From Acidimicrobiaceae bacterium (GTDB lineage: Bacteria > Actinomycetota > Acidimicrobiia > Acidimicrobiales > RAAP-2), in assembly GCA_027306605.1 (NCBI GenBank), contig DAHUZK010000078.1:62001-126000 (forward strand): a stretch of 64,000 nucleotides of DNA, read 5' to 3'. How positions within the stretch are numbered: the first letter of the stretch is position 1; the number at the start of each line of letters is the position of its first letter. Of this stretch, positions 16,228 to 23,631 are shown piece after piece. The notes beneath the pieces are model-generated. The model was not told where the DNA came from, ran no database searches, and worked only from the letters and a program-made list of their open reading frames with translations. Both the position numbers and the translations under genes were made by a program.

Positions 16228-17902
16228 GCGTCGAGGACGCGCCGGTCTCGTCGGGGCCCGACAGCTCGTCCGCGCGCCGGGCCTCGGAGCCGGGTTGCCT
16301 CGTGGGGAGCCGGCGGGTCAGCACGAGGGCGACCAACGAGAGCAGCGCCAGCACGGCCAGTGCCGCCCTCAGGCCAGCGATGCGGCTCCTGGCGTTCTCC
16401 TCGGCCACGGCGGTCGCGGTGCTCTTTGGCACGCCCGCCGTCTGCAGCGCGTCGGAGAGCTGGGCGTCGCTGACGAACGGCACGCCAGCCGACAGCTCGA
16501 CCTCGGCCCGGTGCGCCAGCTCCGTCGGGACAGCAGGGTTGGAGGCGAGTGAGCCCAAGAAGGTGCTCGTGAGCACCGAGATGAGGATGGCGCCGGCCAG
16601 AGCCGTGCCGATGGAGGCACCGAGGTTCGTGATCGTGTTCTGGATCCCGCCCACCTCACCGCTCTGGGCCTCGGGCACCGACGAGACGGTGACGGCGCCG
16701 AGTTGGGAGGCGAGGGTCCCGATGCCCAGGCCGGCCAGGAGCAGCGGCCAGGTGATGATCTCGGGGCCCGAGCCGATGTCGAGCAGGGCCAGCAGCGTGA
16801 CGATGCCCGCACAGAGCAGCGCGAAGCCGGTGCGGATGATCCGGCGCGGCGACGCCTTCGGCAGGAAGCGCGGAACGCCGATCGCCGCGGCGAGGAGCGC
16901 CACCGACAGCGGGAGGAGCCGTACCCCCGTCGCGACTGCGGAGAGCCCGAGGGCAACGGAGAGGAAGAGCGGGATCGTGAAGAACAAGCCCGCCTGGAGG
17001 AGGAACTGGAAGAAGAAGGAGATCAACCCCGCCTGGAGCCGGGGCACCCGGAGCATGGTCAGGTCCACCAGGGCCGGTCGTCCGCGTTCGAGCCGGCGTC
17101 CCTCCCAGCCGGCAAAGAGCGCCAAGACGCAGGCACCACCGAAGACGAGCCAGATCACGGGTGAGAGACCCAGCCAGACCGGGCCGCCCGCTTTGGGTTG
17201 GGCGAAGCCCCATGTGCCCGAGCGGACGACGCCGTAGACGACCAGGCCGAGGCCTGCCGCGGACAACAGGGTGCCGACGGGATCGAGCCCGACCCCTTCC
17301 TCGACCGGGGCATCGTCGGTACGGCGGGACAGCGCCAGGATGCACAGGACGACGACGACCTCGCCGGCGAAGACCCAGCGCCAGCTGGCGTACGTCGTGA
17401 ACAGTCCCCCCACCAATGGGCCGACGGCCACGGCGATGGCGCCGGCCGACGCCACCAGGCCGTAGGCGCGGGGCCGCTGGGACGGGCCGAAGTTGGTCGC
17501 CACCAGAGCCACGACGGCCGGCATGATCAGTGCGGCGCCGAGTCCCTCCAGCACGGACCAGCCGATGAGGAGCACGGGCAGCGAGGGTGCGAGTGCCGTG
17601 GTGGCCGAACCGCAGCCGTAGACGACGCACCCGATCATGAAGGTGCGCTTGCGCCCGAGTATCTGGCCGATCTTCCCGCCGGTGATCATGAACGCCGCCA
17701 TGACCAGCGTGTACAGGGTGATCGCCAGCTGGATCCCGGTCACGCTCGTACCCACGTCCTTGGCCACGGTGGCGATGGACACGTTCATGACCGAACTGTC
17801 CAGCGTCATGAGGAACTGGGCCGAGGCCAGGGTCAGGAGAACGAGCCCGCCGGCACGGGCGCCCGATCGGGACGTCGCGACCCCGACGGCTCGCTCACTC
17901 AT
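16208..17902 (-). CDS. MFS transporter, DHA2 (EmrB/QacA) type, second copy
   Basis: A 564-residue drug/H+ antiporter-like protein with about 14 helices. DSSVMNVSIATVAKDVG in the first loop and the GGKIGQILGRKRTFMIG motif A are diagnostic. A C-terminal extension after helix 13 contains an extracytoplasmic loop rich in Ala and Ser. It is not closely similar to the DHA2 protein at 12172-13680. The ATG gives an 18-residue cytoplasmic lead before helix 1. It is monocistronic, between a convergent ParA operon and tRNA-Pro. Confidence 0.9.
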   Translation of the reverse strand: MSERAVGVATSRSGARAGGLVLLTLASAQFLMTLDSSVMNVSIATVAKDVGTSVTGIQLAITLYTLVMAAFMITGGKIGQILGRKRTFMIGCVVYGCGSATTALAPSLPVLLIGWSVLEGLGAALIMPAVVALVATNFGPSQRPRAYGLVASAGAIAVAVGPLVGGLFTTYASWRWVFAGEVVVVLCILALSRRTDDAPVEEGVGLDPVGTLLSAAGLGLVVYGVVRSGTWGFAQPKAGGPVWLGLSPVIWLVFGGACVLALFAGWEGRRLERGRPALVDLTMLRVPRLQAGLISFFFQFLLQAGLFFTIPLFLSVALGLSAVATGVRLLPLSVALLAAAIGVPRFLPKASPRRIIRTGFALLCAGIVTLLALLDIGSGPEIITWPLLLAGLGIGTLASQLGAVTVSSVPEAQSGEVGGIQNTITNLGASIGTALAGAILISVLTSTFLGSLASNPAVPTELAHRAEVELSAGVPFVSDAQLSDALQTAGVPKSTATAVAEENARSRIAGLRAALAVLALLSLVALVLTRRLPTRQPGSEARRADELSGPDETGASSTLSDAAA

Positions 17903-18038
17903 GGCGGCATTCTGCCGCAGGTCGCCCGCTCGACCACGCGCCGTCACAGGATGCCTGATCGGATTACGGGACGTAGGAATGCGGACGTCACCGCCCGGCC
18001 CTGGTCCAGGTGCACCCGGTGGGGTCGAGGCCTCGTCG

Positions 18039-18113
18039 TCGGGATGCGGGGATTTGAACCCCGGACCTCCTGCTCCCAAAGCAGGCGCGCTAACCAAGCT
18101 GCGCCACATCCCG
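18039..18113 (-). tRNA. tRNA-Pro (TGG anticodon)
   Basis: Acceptor CGGGATG/CATCCCG, anticodon arm CCTGC-TTTGGGA-GCAGG with anticodon TGG, T-arm CGGGG-TTCAAAT-CCCCG, discriminator A. CCA is not encoded. Confidence 0.94.
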
Positions 18114-18222
18114 TGTGTCGTCCTGGCAACGATCGGAACTCTAGCGAGACGCCCGGGAGCGCAGCGACGCCCGCCCGTCCGCGACGCGTCATGCCCAGTA
18201 CCGAATCTCTCGTGCGTCGCTT

Positions 18223-18228
18223 TAGGAT
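18223..18228 (+). promoter_or_regulatory. -10 box TAGGAT for the Rrf2 gene
   Basis: TAGGAT sits 9 nt before the ATG, implying a leaderless or nearly leaderless mRNA. No ribosome site is seen. Confidence 0.5.
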
Positions 18229-18237
18229 AAGTCGATC

Positions 18238-18726
18238 ATGAAGCTCGTCCCGACCAACCGCACGGACTACGGCCTGCGGGCGCTCATCTACCTGGCCAAT
18301 GCGGGAGGTCCGTGGACCAAGGCGGCGGAGATCGGCGGAGCCATGGGCATACCCACCGGGTTCTTGCAGATCGTCCTCCAAGAGCTCCAGCGTTCGAAAC
18401 TGGTCACGTCGAAATCGGGTCCCAATGGTGGCTACGCGCTGGCGCGGCCGCCCGCGTCCATCACCGTCTGCGAGGTCGTCGAGTCCCTGGAGGGACCGCT
18501 TGACGCCGGGGAGTGCGCCCTACGCGGCGGCCCCTGTCACTGGGACGAGGTCTGCGCGCTCCATGGGGTGTGGTCGTCGGCGCGCGGCGCTCTCCGAGAG
18601 CGCTTGCAGTCCGCCACCATCGCGGACGTGGCGGCCCAGGACAAGGCGCTGGCGACAGGGACGGCGACGGTACCTCCTGACACACACCGGGCGGTCAAGA
18701 CGTTCTCTCGGCGCAGGTCGGACTGA
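18238..18726 (+). CDS. Rrf2 family transcriptional regulator with Fe-S cysteines
   Basis: A 162-residue winged-helix regulator. The N-terminal TDYGLRALIYLA and the recognition region SGPNGGYALARP are typical Rrf2. Three cysteines at residues 93, 100 and 106 (C-x6-C-x5-C) match the cluster-binding positions of IscR/NsrR-type members. The protein is therefore a candidate Fe-S sensor of NO, O2 or iron status. Its targets may include the facing diiron-protein operon. The C-terminal tail is longer and more basic than usual. Confidence 0.88.
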   Translation: MKLVPTNRTDYGLRALIYLANAGGPWTKAAEIGGAMGIPTGFLQIVLQELQRSKLVTSKSGPNGGYALARPPASITVCEVVESLEGPLDAGECALRGGPCHWDEVCALHGVWSSARGALRERLQSATIADVAAQDKALATGTATVPPDTHRAVKTFSRRRSD

Positions 18727-18736
18727 GGCCGGACCC

Positions 18737-18776
18737 AGGCGACGACGGACTCAGGCGACGACGGACTCAGGCGACG
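18737..18776. repeat. 16-bp tandem repeat, 2.5 copies, between convergent genes
   Basis: AGGCGACGACGGACTC is present twice exactly and a third time as its first 8 bp, in the short gap between the Rrf2 gene and the convergent small-protein gene. Confidence 0.85.
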
Positions 18777-18783
18777 TCAGGGT

Positions 18784-19239
18784 TCAGGCCGACTGCGCCA
18801 CGTCCGTGACGATCCGTCTGGTGATCGGCCCCTCGACGACCTGGCATCTCGCCAAGCGCTTCGCCACTTCCTCGGCGTCCCCCCGCCGCGTCACGATCAC
18901 GACGGGCGTCTCCTCGCGGACGCTGTCGTCGACGGCAAGTGCGACCGCGAGGCAGCTCGGGCTGTCGGTCCCGAGGTTGTTGATGACGAAGTCAGCCTCT
19001 TCGACGAGTCGGCAGCGGCCCCCTTCGGCGAGCGGACAGCGAGGGCCGTTGCCGCCGCCTGGACCGGGACACCACATGGTGTCGACGTTCATCCGGCCCA
19101 GAACCTGTGAGACCGCGAAGGCCTCGGCCCCGTCGGAGCCTTCGAACAGAGCGGTGCGTTGCACCGAGGCGGTCGAAGAGCGTGCGCGAGGCCAGCCGGC
19201 GGCTTCGTCGCGGCCGAGGGTCTGCTTCGTTCTGCACAT
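18784..19239 (-). CDS. Hypothetical 151-aa protein with a Cys cluster
   Basis: I do not recognise this protein. The ATG follows an excellent ribosome site (GGAGG). A central segment has three closely spaced cysteines (WCPGPG, RCPLAEGGRC) within about 20 residues, and two more occur later, so metal or Fe-S binding is possible. The second half reads like an alpha/beta fold (VALAVDDSV, TPVVIVTRRG). It begins 11 nt after the diiron protein stop, so the two form one operon facing the Rrf2 regulator gene. Confidence 0.7.
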   Translation of the reverse strand: MCRTKQTLGRDEAAGWPRARSSTASVQRTALFEGSDGAEAFAVSQVLGRMNVDTMWCPGPGGGNGPRCPLAEGGRCRLVEEADFVINNLGTDSPSCLAVALAVDDSVREETPVVIVTRRGDAEEVAKRLARCQVVEGPITRRIVTDVAQSA

Positions 19240-19250
19240 GATGACCTCCT

Positions 19251-20234
19251 TCAGGCTGATGCGGGCAACGCTTCGTATTGCAGGATCCCGAGTTGTTCGA
19301 AGGACCGGCGGACGAATGGGGTCAGGAGCCCGATCCTCTTCACGTTGGGAACGACCTTCGAGAACAGGAGGGCGCGGAACTCCTGCTGTGCCGGGTGCCT
19401 GCGCATGAATTCCTCGCATTCGTCGGCCGGCAGGTCCATCTTCTCGAACACTTCGCGCATGAGGAACCGGTCTCGCATCAGTGCCGCGGCTTCACAGACG
19501 AACTCTTCACGGTCGCGTCGCTCGCTTTCGGGCATGTCCGTGTAGAGCGAGTCGAGTGACGCAATGCCGAACGCCACGTGGCTCGCCTCGTCCGACATGA
19601 CATGGAACGTCAGGTCGCGCAGCAGAGGTTCGTCCGTGGTCTGGTAGATGAAACCGAACGCCGCCAGCGCCAGGCTCTCGATCATGATCTGCATGCCCAG
19701 ATAGGTCATGTCCCACCGCGAGTCCGAGAGCAGGTTCGTGACGAGTGATTCGAGAGACCGATTGATGGGGTAGACGCGACCCACCTTCTCGTTGAGGTAC
19801 CTGTCGTACACCTCGACATGACGAGCCTCGTCCATGACCTGTGTGGCGGCGTACAGCTTGGCGTCGTTGTCGGGAACGCAGTCGACGATCTTCGCCGAGG
19901 CGAGCAAGGCGCCCTGTTCGCCGTGCAGGAATTGGGAAATGGTCCAAGCTTGCTGCTCCCAGGCGAGCTCGCCGAGCGCGGCGTGGTCGAAGCCGGCAAA
20001 GGGGGAGAGCGGATCGTCGAGGAGCGTCGCCACCGCCGTCTGGTCGACACGGGATGGATCGACGTCGACGGACCAGTCGATGTCGGTCGTGACGTTCCAC
20101 TGAGAACGCTTCGCCTTCTCGTACAAGCGGGTGAGCCGGGGGTCGTCGTGCTCGTAGTCCCAGTTCAAGAGCGCAGGAAAGCTCACGTCCACCGCTTCAC
20201 AGGCACTGGCGACGTAGTCCTTGGACACCTTCAC
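19251..20234 (-). CDS. Ferritin-like diiron protein (putative oxygenase)
   Basis: A 327-residue four-helix-bundle protein. Two symmetric ligand sets are visible: E106 with E136-x-x-H139, and E186 with E216-x-x-H219, each 30 residues apart. This is the carboxylate-bridged diiron pattern of R2-like and AurF-like enzymes. It is therefore likely to activate O2 or protect against it; the substrate is unknown. The GTG start follows GGAGGGAGG. It heads an operon with the Cys-cluster protein and lies close to the Rrf2 regulator. AurF-type N-oxygenase and R2-like ligand-binding oxidase are the alternatives. Confidence 0.72.
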   Translation of the reverse strand: MKVSKDYVASACEAVDVSFPALLNWDYEHDDPRLTRLYEKAKRSQWNVTTDIDWSVDVDPSRVDQTAVATLLDDPLSPFAGFDHAALGELAWEQQAWTISQFLHGEQGALLASAKIVDCVPDNDAKLYAATQVMDEARHVEVYDRYLNEKVGRVYPINRSLESLVTNLLSDSRWDMTYLGMQIMIESLALAAFGFIYQTTDEPLLRDLTFHVMSDEASHVAFGIASLDSLYTDMPESERRDREEFVCEAAALMRDRFLMREVFEKMDLPADECEEFMRRHPAQQEFRALLFSKVVPNVKRIGLLTPFVRRSFEQLGILQYEALPASA

Positions 20235-20255
20235 CTCGGGCCCTCCCTCCTAGTC

Positions 20256-20292
20256 CTCATATTTCCAAAGTGACAAACATGAGAATATCAGA
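20256..20292 (-). promoter_or_regulatory. AT-rich promoter/operator region with inverted repeat
   Basis: An unusually AT-rich island upstream of the diiron gene. CTCAT and ATGAG form an inverted repeat with an 18-bp spacer, and the left arm overlaps a possible -10 (TATGAG on the minus strand). It is a candidate operator, perhaps for the nearby Rrf2 regulator. Confidence 0.4.
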
Positions 20293-20335
20293 ATCGGGTC
20301 GCTCCGACCAGGACGCAGACGAACGGGTCCCCGCA

Positions 20336-20794
20336 TCAACGGACCACCACGACCGGACACTCGGCGTGGCGGGTGCAGCGCTCGCTGACCGATCCGATCA
20401 GCGCGTGCCGGAAGCGCCCGCAGCCCTGCCGCCCGACGACCAGGAGCGCCCCCGCCTCCGCCTCGGTGAGGAGGACTTCGGCGGCCGCTCCACGGATCAC
20501 CCTGGTGTGGACCTGGCCCTGCTGGCTCTCCGGGACCACCGCTGCCACGATCTCGTCGAGTTTCCGCTGCGCCTCGACGATCAGCTCGTCCTGGTACGCC
20601 TCGTGGATGGGTATGTCGAAGGGTGCCGGCGTGTCCGGAAAGGTCCAGGCGGTCACGACCTCCAGCGGAGCGTCCATCCATGAGGCCTGCCGGGCCGCCC
20701 ACAGCAGGGCGCGGACCGACGAGTCCGAGCCGTCGACCCCCACGACGACCGGTTGCGCTGCGGTTGTTGCGGTTTCGTCTGTCATTGGTGCCAC
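20336..20794 (-). CDS. Universal stress protein (UspA family)
   Basis: Single-domain Usp of 152 aa. It has VVGVDGSDSS at the N terminus and the ATP-binding VVGRQGCGRFRHALIGSVSERCTRHAECPVVVV near the C terminus, matching the G-x2-G-x9-G-S/T type. The GTG start is followed 9 nt later by an ATG that could be used instead. It starts 34 nt after the stop of the WS/DGAT gene, so it is probably the last gene of a UspA-WS/DGAT-UspA operon. Confidence 0.9.
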   Translation of the reverse strand: MAPMTDETATTAAQPVVVGVDGSDSSVRALLWAARQASWMDAPLEVVTAWTFPDTPAPFDIPIHEAYQDELIVEAQRKLDEIVAAVVPESQQGQVHTRVIRGAAAEVLLTEAEAGALLVVGRQGCGRFRHALIGSVSERCTRHAECPVVVVR

Positions 20795-20828
20795 CCAACC
20801 TTTCTGATCGGAGCACAGATGCCGGTGG

Positions 20829-22232
20829 TCATCGGGACCGCCGGGCGCTCAGGTATGCGAGGGTCGCCGAGACCCCCTCGCAGAACACGTCGATGTCGGG
20901 AACGGACTCGGGATCCGAGTAGACGCCCAGCGTGAGCCGACCGTCGTAGGAGAGAGCGGCCACGCTCAAACCCTGGTTTCCGAGCAACGGGACCAAGGGG
21001 AAGGCCTCGAGCAGTCGGGCGCCCATGAGGTAGAGCGGCATGGCCGGACCCGGCACGTTCGTCACGACCAGGTTGAAGATCGGTTGATGCCGGAGCAGGT
21101 GGGTGGCGCCGGCGACGATGCCCTGAGGGGTGGGATCGAGGAGGCGGAGCACGACCGACGGCACGTCCTCACGGTGCTGTTCCTTCTGCCGCTCGGTGGT
21201 CGACGAGATGGTCGCCAGAGCCCGTTCCGGGTCCTTCTCGGCGACCGGGAGCGGGACGAAGAGCGCCGAGAGCCGGTTGCCCATCGTGCGGTTGGAGCCG
21301 CTGTCGAGCCCGACGGGGACGACGGCCTGCACCTTCGAGACGTCTCGAAGCTCGCCCCGCTCCGCCAGGATGGCGCGCAGACCGCCGGTGACCGCCGCCA
21401 GCACCACGTCGTTCACCGTCGTGCCGTGGGCGCGTGCCGTGGCGTGGACCTCCGTGAAGTCGGCACGGACGAGGTGCACGGCCCTCAGGGGACCGATCTG
21501 ACGGTTGAGGGAGGACAAGCGCGTGACCAGTCCGGTCGACAGCATGGGAAGCAGGGCTTGGCCCAACCGGAACAGTGAACGGACGCGACGAACCGGGTGA
21601 GTGACGGACCAGCCGATCCACGCGGGCAGGTGGAAGGCGGTCTCGGCAAGGGCGACGAGGTCGTGGACGTTGCGTTCATCGCGGGTGGGAACCTGACCCG
21701 GGACCCAGTGGTAGTCCCGCGGGCGCTCCGGCGGTTCGGGAACGAGGTCGAGCAGAACGGTGGCGAGCTCGGCCGTCGAGATCCCGTCGGCCATGGCGTG
21801 GTGCAACTTCTCGACGACCGCAATCCGTCCCTGGGACAGGCCGGTCACGAAGACGAGTTCCCAGAGCGGCCGGGATCGGTCGAGAGGCTGTGCCAGGAGC
21901 TCGCCACACGCATCGAGCAGCTGGGTCTCGTCGCCCGGAGCGGGGAGCTTCCACTCCCAGACGTGGTTGCCGATGTCGAACGACTTGTCGTCCTCCCACG
22001 CCGGCGGAGCCTGGTGCCACAGTCCCGCCTGCACCCTCTGGTGGAGCCGGGGCACGAGCTGCAGGCGGTACGACATGAGCTCTCGGAGCTCCGGCAGCCG
22101 GAGCGCGCCGGCGTCGTCGAGCAGGGGAGCGCCCTCGAAGATGCCGATCGAGGCCAGGTGCATCGGGGTCCGGTCGTTCTCGAGGTGCAGGAAGGCCGCG
22201 TCGAGGACCGAGAGCGAGGCGCCGGCCGCCAT
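20829..22232 (-). CDS. Wax ester synthase/diacylglycerol acyltransferase (WS/DGAT, Tgs-like)
   Basis: A 467-residue acyl-CoA:alcohol/diacylglycerol acyltransferase, which makes triacylglycerol or wax ester at the inner membrane face. The catalytic motif HHAMADG is at residues 144-150 (His145, Asp149). The C-terminal half has NDVVLAAVTGGLR and the VTNVPGP motif of the family. Length is normal. It sits between two UspA genes on one strand. Mycobacterial tgs1 (Rv3130c) is a DosR-regulon gene active in hypoxia, and this neighbourhood fits the same role. Confidence 0.92.
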   Translation of the reverse strand: MAAGASLSVLDAAFLHLENDRTPMHLASIGIFEGAPLLDDAGALRLPELRELMSYRLQLVPRLHQRVQAGLWHQAPPAWEDDKSFDIGNHVWEWKLPAPGDETQLLDACGELLAQPLDRSRPLWELVFVTGLSQGRIAVVEKLHHAMADGISTAELATVLLDLVPEPPERPRDYHWVPGQVPTRDERNVHDLVALAETAFHLPAWIGWSVTHPVRRVRSLFRLGQALLPMLSTGLVTRLSSLNRQIGPLRAVHLVRADFTEVHATARAHGTTVNDVVLAAVTGGLRAILAERGELRDVSKVQAVVPVGLDSGSNRTMGNRLSALFVPLPVAEKDPERALATISSTTERQKEQHREDVPSVVLRLLDPTPQGIVAGATHLLRHQPIFNLVVTNVPGPAMPLYLMGARLLEAFPLVPLLGNQGLSVAALSYDGRLTLGVYSDPESVPDIDVFCEGVSATLAYLSARRSR

Positions 22233-22250
22233 GGTCAGCAGCGACCTGCG

Positions 22251-22715
22251 TCAGCGCACGATGGTGGTGGTGCAAGTCGCATGGTGGAGTACGTACTCGG
22301 AGACCGAGCCGAGGATGATCCCGGCCATGTGCCCGTGGCCCCGGGTGCCGACGACGAGCGCCAGTGCCCCTCGGGCGGCGTCGGCCAGGGCCGGTCCGGG
22401 CACACCGAGGGTGACTTCGCCCTTGGTGACCAAGTCGGGCTCGATCTCCTCGACCCGTCCCAGGCTCTCCTCGACGACCGTGATGGCGTCCTCGTGGAGC
22501 ATCCCGGGGCCGACCCAGGACCCCTCGACCGGGACGTTGTAGACGCCGACGATCTGCAGGGCGGCGCCCGCCCGGATCGCTTCGTGAGCCGCGTAATCGA
22601 GCGCCCGCTTCGAGCAGTCCGACCCGTCGACGCCCACGACGATCCTGAGCTCGGCCTGCTGCCCGGCCTGCTGCTCGGCCTGCCGATCGGCCACGACCTC
22701 GTTCTCCGTGGTCAT
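22251..22715 (-). CDS. Universal stress protein (UspA family), first gene of operon
   Basis: Usp of 154 aa with a Gln/Ala-rich N-terminal tail (EQQAGQQAE), then VVGVDGSDCSKRAL. The C-terminal VVGTRGHGHMAGIILGSVSEYVLHHATC is a full ATP-binding motif of the MJ0577 type. GAGGAG precedes the ATG. The gene leads a three-gene unit with the WS/DGAT enzyme and another Usp. Its upstream region, shared with the divergent HTH-PPOX gene, holds DosR-like boxes. Confidence 0.92.
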   Translation of the reverse strand: MTTENEVVADRQAEQQAGQQAELRIVVGVDGSDCSKRALDYAAHEAIRAGAALQIVGVYNVPVEGSWVGPGMLHEDAITVVEESLGRVEEIEPDLVTKGEVTLGVPGPALADAARGALALVVGTRGHGHMAGIILGSVSEYVLHHATCTTTIVR

Positions 22716-22798
22716 CGTGACGCTCCTCGGTTCCGCTCCGGCCTTCCGGATCGCTCGACTTCAAGCCCCAATTTCGTCCGGCAGCGCTCCGCCCACTA

Positions 22799-22812
22799 CG
22801 GAAGAAGGTCCC
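22799..22812 (-). promoter_or_regulatory. Degenerate DosR-like box facing the UspA-WS/DGAT operon
   Basis: Minus-strand GGGACCTTCTTCCG matches 12 of 14 positions of GGGACCTTCGTCCC. An AT-rich -10 candidate (GAAATT) lies about 24 bp downstream, followed by a leader with GAGGAG. Weaker than the other boxes. Confidence 0.4.
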
Positions 22813-22876
22813 GCTCTCCAGACCCAAGGGTCCCTTCGCCCGCTCCGCTCCACCCCACGACCGGGCGGCCGACCAA

Positions 22877-22920
22877 GGGACCTTGGTCTCTTGGTAACGG
22901 GGCGGTGCAGGCGTCAGAGT
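22877..22920 (+). promoter_or_regulatory. DosR-like box plus promoter of the HTH-PPOX gene
   Basis: GGGACCTTGGTCTC (22877-22890, 13 of 14 to the consensus) abuts a -35-like TTGGTA. An 18-bp spacer leads to CAGAGT as -10, and 6 nt later comes the ATG. The box ends 37 nt before the start codon. Confidence 0.65.
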
Positions 22921-22926
22921 GGTGGC

Positions 22927-23601
22927 ATGACCTCCACGACGGCCAACGAACGGCGCGGGAGCGACCTGTCCCGACGCGTCGCCCACCGGCGTGCCGAGCT
23001 CGGGCTGTCGCTCGAGGAGGTGGGAAAGGCGTCGGGGATCGACCCGAGCTATCTCAACTTCTTGGAGCACAACGCCGACGCACGTCTGAGCGCCGGATCA
23101 CTGATCCTCTTGAGCATGGCGCTCAAGACGACGCCCGAAGCCTTGATGAACGGTTGGGCGCCCCTGCGACGGGAAGGCGGAGGAACGGGCCCGCATCCCG
23201 TCGTCGAGAGCCTCTCACCCGAACAATGCGAGGTCCACTTGGCCAATGGCGCCTTCGGCCGGTTGGTCTACGCCGAAGCCCGAGGTCCGGTGGCCGTACC
23301 GGTCAACTACGAATTCACCAGTGGCCAGATCGTGCTCAGCACCGACGAGGCAAAGGCGACCTGGCTGACCGGTCTGCGGATCGTCGGGTTCGAGGTCGAT
23401 CGGGTGGACGAGAGTCTCAGCGAGGGGTGGAGCGTCATGGTCACCGGCGAGATACGGGCCGTGGACGATCCCGGTGAGCGGCAGGCCCTGGACTCGCTTG
23501 GTCTCGCCGCCTGGCACGGCGAGGACACCCACACGCTCCTGGCCATCACGCCCAAGGAGATCACGGGCCGAGTGATCGTGCACCCCTCGCCCTGGGAGTG
23601 A
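22927..23601 (+). CDS. HTH (XRE-like) + pyridoxamine 5'-phosphate oxidase-like fusion protein
   Basis: A 224-residue two-domain protein. Residues ~10-65 are a helix-turn-helix of the XRE/cro type (LSRRVAHRRAELGLSLEEVGKASG). Residues ~95-220 are a PPOX-type split-barrel (LVYAEARGPVAVPVNYEF), which in relatives binds FMN or F420. PPOX-like proteins such as Rv2004c-neighbour and Rv3129 products belong to the mycobacterial DosR regulon. The ATG follows a -10-like CAGAGT by 6 nt, so the mRNA is likely leaderless. It is divergent from the UspA-WS/DGAT operon and convergent with the DevS-like kinase gene. Confidence 0.85.
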   Translation: MTSTTANERRGSDLSRRVAHRRAELGLSLEEVGKASGIDPSYLNFLEHNADARLSAGSLILLSMALKTTPEALMNGWAPLRREGGGTGPHPVVESLSPEQCEVHLANGAFGRLVYAEARGPVAVPVNYEFTSGQIVLSTDEAKATWLTGLRIVGFEVDRVDESLSEGWSVMVTGEIRAVDDPGERQALDSLGLAAWHGEDTHTLLAITPKEITGRVIVHPSPWE

Positions 23602-23631
23602 CCCGTCAGGACCTGGTGACAGCGCCGGTAA

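Noticed and set aside
17198-18241. Long plus-strand frame containing an R-G-F-E-P-R-T-S-C-S-Q peptide
   Set aside because: That peptide is the translation of the complement of tRNA-Pro. The frame is antisense to a real MFS gene and a tRNA. Similar false peptides (G-S-R-T-P-D-L-Q, G-G-I-R-T-P) come from tRNA-His, tRNA-Arg and its duplicated 3' end.
19251-20234. Assigning the diiron protein as ribonucleotide reductase beta subunit
   Set aside because: The ligand set is E/ExxH twice, without the first-ligand Asp and radical Tyr context of NrdB/NrdF, and no large subunit gene is near.
23606-23620. AGGACCTGGTGAC after the HTH-PPOX gene as a regulator box
   Set aside because: Only half of the motif matches and it lies between convergent gene ends, where no promoter is expected.
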